NCBI GenBank assembly: GCA_021200565.1
Contig: JAJQGJ010000002.1
Span: forward strand, 165,351-229,350
Origin: Oscillospiraceae bacterium
GTDB lineage: Bacteria > Bacillota > Clostridia > Oscillospirales > Ruminococcaceae
Direction: 5' to 3'
Length of the DNA stretch: 64,000 nucleotides
Under the pieces are notes generated by a model. The model saw only the letters and a list, made by a program, of their open reading frames with translations. It was not told the DNA's origin and searched no databases. A program made the position numbers and the translations under genes. Of the stretch, positions 61,328 to 64,000 are shown piece after piece. Each line of letters opens with the position of its first letter. The first letter of the stretch is position 1.

Positions 61328-61356
61328 ATTATAGCACCGAGGTGAGGTCTTGTCAA
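61328..61356 (-). promoter_or_regulatory. Promoter of the surface protein gene
   Basis: On the minus strand perfect TTGACA and TATAAT are spaced by 17 nt. The leader to the ATG is about 105 nt. Confidence 0.85.
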
Positions 61357-61403
61357 GTACTTTTTTAAATATTTGATGATCACTAGCACTCCTGCGGAGT
61401 GCG

Positions 61404-61518
61404 CCCTCTCTGTCAGCTTCGCTGACATCTCCCCCAAAGGGGGGAGACAAGTTTTCACCTCATCCACGCTCTTGGCTCTCCCTCTGGGAGAGCTGTCGCC
61501 ACAAGGCGACTGAGAGGG
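61404..61518. repeat. R2 repeat upstream of the surface protein gene
   Basis: A complete copy with CTCCCCCAAAGGGGGGAG and CTCTCCCTCTGGGAGAG hairpins. Confidence 0.82.
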
Positions 61519-61707
61519 CGACGGCGAAGCCGTCGTCGCCGCAAGGCGAATTAGAGGTCAATATCGGTCTCTCGGAATTAGCCTTCCGCTGTTTAAGTAG
61601 TGTCAAAAAGGGCGCAAAAAGTTGCAAAAAGTTTTGAAAAAATTATTTTTGGGCAAGATGCATAATTTGCGAATGATTTTGAGACAGCTGATGAGCATAG
61701 TGCACAA
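61519..61707. other. Stretch with no gene seen
   Basis: A/T-rich sequence with the loosely repeated GCAAAAAGTT. I see no reading frame with a ribosome site, no hairpin of note and no promoter pair. Confidence 0.5.
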
Positions 61708-61776
61708 TGTAGGGGCGGATATTATCCGCCCGCTGTTGTGCCATCGTCTCGGCTTGGGGCGAACATCATCCGCCCG
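61708..61776. repeat. R1 repeat, worn right arm
   Basis: A full left arm and a changed right arm (CATCATCCGCCCG). A CCAGCCCCTACA end remains at 61911-61922, so the R2 half at 61809 may have been inserted into this R1 copy. Confidence 0.7.
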
Positions 61777-61808
61777 AACCCAAGCATAACGTATCCTCGC
61801 ACAATTAT

Positions 61809-61854
61809 GGCTCCCCTACGCTTAGGGGAGCTGTCGCCGCAGGCGACTGAGGGG
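61809..61854. repeat. R2 half element within an R1 copy
   Basis: GGCTCCCCTACGCTTAGGGGAGC followed by GTCGCCGCAGGCGAC and TGAGGGG. Confidence 0.7.
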
Positions 61855-61952
61855 TGCGACCCCGCAGGGGTCGCTCGGCAAGGCGGCTTCAGCCGCCGCA
61901 GACGATTTATCCAGCCCCTACACTTAAATACAATTAAAATAAAACAGAGCTA

Positions 61953-61981
61953 TTGACAAAACAGCCTTTTAGGGGTATAAT
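61953..61981 (+). promoter_or_regulatory. Cassette 4 antisense promoter
   Basis: Perfect TTGACA and TATAAT with 17 nt spacing. Confidence 0.85.
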
Positions 61982-61986
61982 AAAAG

Positions 61987-62104
61987 CAAGAGAGCGGGGC
62001 TGCTGTAACAGCCTCGGCTCAACCAAAATGTGCAACTTCAGGGTTACACTAAAAGTGGAATTGGTCGAGGACTTGCTAACCTAGCTCTCGGCTATTTCTT
62101 TTTG
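61987..62104 (+). ncRNA. Cassette 4 antisense RNA, candidate antitoxin
   Basis: About 118 nt. It starts AGCAAGAGAG, then a GGCTG/CAGCC hairpin, GGCTCAACC, and a weaker terminator stem (CGAG with CTCG) followed by GCTATTTCTTTTT. Confidence 0.65.
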
Positions 62105-62196
62105 TTCCCGGATTTTAAGCCGAGAACGCCAAGTACTATGCCCGCAATCAGATCTATCAGTGAAATCACGATGGAGATCACGTCAGAAATCGTCAT
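62092..62196 (-). CDS. Cassette 4: 34-residue membrane peptide, candidate type I toxin
   Basis: The peptide starts MTISDVISIVISLIDLIAG and ends GLKSGNKKK. It has the same length, the same hydrophobic pattern and nearly the same tail as cassettes 1-3. GAGGAGG lies 8 nt before the ATG. The leader carries AGCGAGAGAG and GGCTTGAAC. A longer in-frame reading upstream has no ribosome site and crosses the promoter, so the short form is preferred. Confidence 0.75.
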   Translation of the reverse strand: MTISDVISIVISLIDLIAGIVLGVLGLKSGNKKK

Positions 62197-62257
62197 AACG
62201 ACCACCTCCTCAGTTTTATCCAAGTTCAAGCCGTTTTTTCGCTCTCTCGCTGCCGAC

Positions 62258-62286
62258 ATTATAACATATATTCGGTACGCTGTCAA
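62258..62286 (-). promoter_or_regulatory. Cassette 4 peptide promoter
   Basis: On the minus strand TTGACA and TATAAT with 17 nt spacing. The conserved block CTATGCAACTTTTGTTTGA lies at 62293-62311, just upstream of the -35 box. Confidence 0.85.
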
Positions 62287-62325
62287 CGATTTTCAAACAA
62301 AAGTTGCATAGCGCAAAAAAGGCTA

Positions 62326-62354
62326 TTGACAAAATAGCTCAGGTGGGGTATAAT
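62326..62354 (+). promoter_or_regulatory. Cassette 5 antisense promoter
   Basis: Perfect TTGACA and TATAAT with 17 nt spacing. Confidence 0.85.
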
Positions 62355-62359
62355 AAAAG

Positions 62360-62472
62360 AGGTGAGAGGGTTGCCAGAAGTGAGAATTCAGGCAACGATC
62401 ACTCTTTCCAAAATTCGATGAATTTAGTTCTAAGTAACCGCGCTGAAATGCTCAGGCGCGGTTATTTCTTTC
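62360..62472 (+). ncRNA. Cassette 5 antisense RNA, candidate antitoxin
   Basis: About 112 nt. It starts with GAGGTGAGAGG, has a GTTGCC/GGCAAC hairpin and a strong terminator (ACCGCGC with GCGCGGT, then TATTTCTTT). The 5' end differs from cassettes 1-4 and resembles the solitary RNA at 58.7 kb. Confidence 0.7.
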
Positions 62473-62551
62473 GGCGTTCGCCAAGGTCGAGACCTAATCT
62501 GATGGCTGTCAATACAAGAAGTATCAACTGGATGGTTTGTGCGATGTCCAT
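62462..62551 (-). CDS. Cassette 5: 29-residue membrane peptide, divergent relative
   Basis: The peptide starts MDIAQTIQLILLVLTAIRL and ends GERRKK. It shares size, one membrane segment, a basic tail and the convergent layout with the others but almost no sequence. GGGAGG lies about 9 nt before the ATG. Its last codons form the U tract of the antisense terminator, as in the other cassettes. Confidence 0.65.
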   Translation of the reverse strand: MDIAQTIQLILLVLTAIRLGLDLGERRKK

Positions 62552-62604
62552 TGAGGCTCCACCTCCCTTCGCAGGGAAAGAGCGACCATCCTCTCACCAT
62601 CGAC

Positions 62605-62633
62605 ATTATAACACATATTTCATGCACTGTCAA
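62605..62633 (-). promoter_or_regulatory. Cassette 5 peptide promoter
   Basis: On the minus strand TTGACA and TATAAT with 17 nt spacing. The block CTATGCAACTTTTGTTTGA lies upstream at 62640-62658. Confidence 0.85.
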
Positions 62634-62665
62634 CAAACATCAAACAAAAGTTGCATAGCGTAAAA

Positions 62666-62690
62666 TGTAGGGGCGGATATTATCCGCCCG
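62666..62690. repeat. R1 single arm after metA
   Basis: One complete left arm, 5 nt from the metA stop. With the CCCCTACA end at 61911-61922 it brackets cassettes 4 and 5. Confidence 0.7.
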
Positions 62691-62695
62691 TCTTT

Positions 62696-63613
62696 TCACC
62701 CAATCTCCTCCACATCATAAGGCGTGGTCTGATATACAAAGTAGTTCAGCCAGTTCGAGAACAGGAGGTTCGCATGCGCACGCCATCTGACAATCGGCGG
62801 CTGAGTCGGGTCATCGTTTGGGAAATAGTTTTGCGGGACTTCTATCGGAAGCCCTTTTTCTTTGTCCCGGAAATACTCCCGGGCGAGGGTCATGGGGTCA
62901 TATTCCGAGTGACCGGTGACAAAAATCTGCTTGCCCTCAGCGGTCATGCAGGCGTAGAGCCCGGCTTCTTCGCTCGAGGCTAATATCTTAAGCTCCGGAA
63001 TCTTCTCAACGTCCTTGGTGTCGATTGTCGAATTTCTCGAATGTGGGGCATAGAAAACGTCGTCGAAGCCACGGAAGAGGATCGGGTTTTTGTAGCTCAC
63101 ACGGTGTGGGAACACCCCGAAAAGCTTTGCGGGAAGCTGTTTTTTCTTGATTCCGAAGTGATAATAGAGTCCTGCCTGCGCCGCCCAGCAGATGTGAAAG
63201 GTCGAGTGGACGTGGGTTTTCGACCATTCGAAAATCCGGCAGAGCTCGCCCCAATACTCAACCTCCTCATAGTCCATATGCTCAACCGGCGCACCCGTTA
63301 TGACCATTCCGTCATAGCGGTGATTTTTTATCTCGTCGAAGGTCTTGTAGAAGGAGATGAGATGCTCAGCCGAAGTGTTCTTCGACTGGTGCGAAACGGT
63401 GTGCATCAGTTCAAGCTCAACCTGAAGCGGTGTGTTCCCGAGGAGGCGTGCAAACTGGGTTTCAGTCTCGATTTTAGTCGGCATAAGATTCAGAAGGAGA
63501 ATCCGGAGCGGACGGATGTCCTGCGTCGCCGCCCTTGTTTCCGGCATAATGAATATGTTCTCATCCTGCAGCGTCTTAGCCGCCGGCAGCGAATTCGGGA
63601 TTCTGATTGGCAT
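62696..63613 (-). CDS. metA: Homoserine O-acetyltransferase, MetA fold
   Basis: The enzyme activates homoserine for methionine synthesis. The 305-residue product has the nucleophile Cys142 in FHICWAAQ and a catalytic His/Glu pair (TGHSEYD near 234). Residue 111 in TGAPVE is Glu. In this family Glu111 selects acetyl-CoA and Gly111 succinyl-CoA, so the product should be O-acetylhomoserine despite the metA name. AAGGAGG lies directly before the ATG. It follows the metY-like gene on the same strand. Confidence 0.94.
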   Translation of the reverse strand: MPIRIPNSLPAAKTLQDENIFIMPETRAATQDIRPLRILLLNLMPTKIETETQFARLLGNTPLQVELELMHTVSHQSKNTSAEHLISFYKTFDEIKNHRYDGMVITGAPVEHMDYEEVEYWGELCRIFEWSKTHVHSTFHICWAAQAGLYYHFGIKKKQLPAKLFGVFPHRVSYKNPILFRGFDDVFYAPHSRNSTIDTKDVEKIPELKILASSEEAGLYACMTAEGKQIFVTGHSEYDPMTLAREYFRDKEKGLPIEVPQNYFPNDDPTQPPIVRWRAHANLLFSNWLNYFVYQTTPYDVEEIG

Positions 63614-63672
63614 CAGATTCCTCCTTTCTTAGTGGTTGTCGCCTGACGGCGACGCGCCTCCTGCGGAGGCGC

Positions 63673-63786
63673 ACCTCTCAGTCAGCTTCGCTGACAGCTC
63701 CCCTTAAAAAGGGGAGCCGTAACTGCGCTAAACTAAGGCTCCCCTGTCAAGGGGAGCTGGCTGCACCGCAGGTGCAGACTGAGAGG
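63673..63786. repeat. R2 repeat between the metY-like gene and metA
   Basis: A complete copy with CTCCCCTTAAAAAGGGGAG and CTCCCCTGTCAAGGGGAG hairpins, followed by an AAGTTTGC/GCAAACTT hairpin near the metY stop. Confidence 0.85.
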
Positions 63787-63843
63787 TGCTATTTCAGGCT
63801 CCGCCTGAAATAGCAAGTTTGCGAAGCAAACTTCAATTATATA

Positions 63844-64000
63844 TCAGATATTATCTAACGCCTGCCTAATATCCCCGATCAGATCCTCCGCACTCTCAAG
63901 TCCGCAGGAGAATCTGACGAGATCTGAAGGCACGCCTGCTGCGATGAGCTCTTCCTCATTCATCTGACGGTGGGTTGTGCTTGCCGGGTGGAGGCAGCAG
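63844..64000 (-). CDS. O-acetylhomoserine sulfhydrylase, C-terminal end only
   Basis: The last 51 codons are present; the rest lies beyond the window. The visible part, with [31 protein letters not shown] and a final helix [11 protein letters not shown], is the C-terminal signature of the Cys/Met PLP-dependent enzymes, closest to MetY. MetY makes homocysteine from O-acetylhomoserine and sulfide, which matches the acetyl specificity predicted for the neighbouring MetA. Confidence 0.85.
   Translation of the reverse strand, partial: CCLHPASTTHRQMNEEELIAAGVPSDLVRFSCGLESAEDLIGDIRQALDNI

Noticed and set aside
61217-61450. Longer surface protein starting upstream of 61216
   Set aside because: It would run through the promoter and R2 repeat; the signal peptide and AAGGAGG fix the start at 61216.
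62430-62636. A 68-codon minus-strand frame over cassette 5
   Set aside because: It crosses the promoter and leader and has no ribosome site; the 29-codon frame with GGGAGG is preferred.
9918-63786. R1 and R2 as a CRISPR array
   Set aside because: The copies are dispersed and palindromic, not tandem with regular spacers, and no cas gene is present.
63614-63843. SAM riboswitch between the metY-like gene and metA
   Set aside because: The gap is filled by an R2 repeat; any riboswitch would be upstream of metY, outside the window.

Overview
The window looks like chromosome of an anaerobic Clostridia-class Firmicute, most like the Ruminococcaceae/Oscillospirales group. The evidence is a Gram-positive division cluster starting with mraZ, a MurE with the meso-diaminopimelate motif DNPR, strong AGGAGG ribosome sites, many consensus sigma-A promoters, a SigH-like sigma factor, RqcH, DegV, CotH and Rnf-era style short repeats scattered between genes. 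The lineage is inferred from protein character only; no rRNA gene is present.

Layout. Positions 1-5.7 kb: an SPFH protein (cut by the window edge), then the str operon rpsL-rpsG-fusA-tuf with its own promoter and terminator. 5.9-10.4 kb: a tRNA-Leu(CAA) and a small operon DUF1858-trmK-nif3-rqcH-membrane protein, then a zinc-ribbon protein. 10.5-24.4 kb: a SigH-like sigma factor and the cell wall/division (dcw) cluster mraZ-rsmH-ftsL-pbp-murE-mraY-ftsW-murG-murA-ftsQ-ftsZ, which lacks murF, murD, murC and ftsA. Divergent from it, 24.6-29.8 kb holds the arginine operon argC-GNAT-argJ-argB-argD. 30-34.4 kb: an EamA transporter and polyphosphate genes ppx-ppk. 34.8-40.1 kb: a Gld-like ABC exporter (ATPase, permease, GldG-like, DUF4340). 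40.2-50 kb: the translation operon rimP-nusA-ylxR-L7Ae-infB-rbfA-nrnA-truB-ribF-gltX. 50.4-61.2 kb: fruK, a CPA2-type antiporter, a ClC transporter, DegV, a CotH-like kinase and a large secreted surface protein. 62.7-64 kb: metA and the end of a metY-like gene, which together make homocysteine by the O-acetylhomoserine route.

The most unusual content is a family of five compact cassettes at 50.1, 58.3, 59.0, 62.0 and 62.3 kb, plus one solitary relative of their small RNA at 58.7 kb. Each cassette has two face-to-face consensus promoters. One drives a 29-34 residue peptide with one membrane segment and a lysine-rich tail. The other drives a roughly 110-145 nt RNA from the opposite strand that ends in an intrinsic terminator lying over the end of the peptide gene. 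None of the peptides is long enough for ordinary gene calling. The layout matches type I toxin-antitoxin loci such as Fst/par, but I do not recognise the peptide or RNA family. Two cassettes share an identical 186 bp peptide half while their RNA halves have diverged, and one cassette sits between 48 bp perfect inverted repeats.

Two dispersed repeat families fill the intergenic space. R1 carries the palindrome GGGCGGATATTATCCGCCC, usually as two inverted arms about 70 bp overall. R2 is about 110-135 bp, bounded by CCTCTCAGTC and GACTGAGAGG, with strong internal hairpins. They sit inside operons, supply stop codons to murG, ppk, the GNAT gene and ppx, and provide the terminator of the arginine operon.
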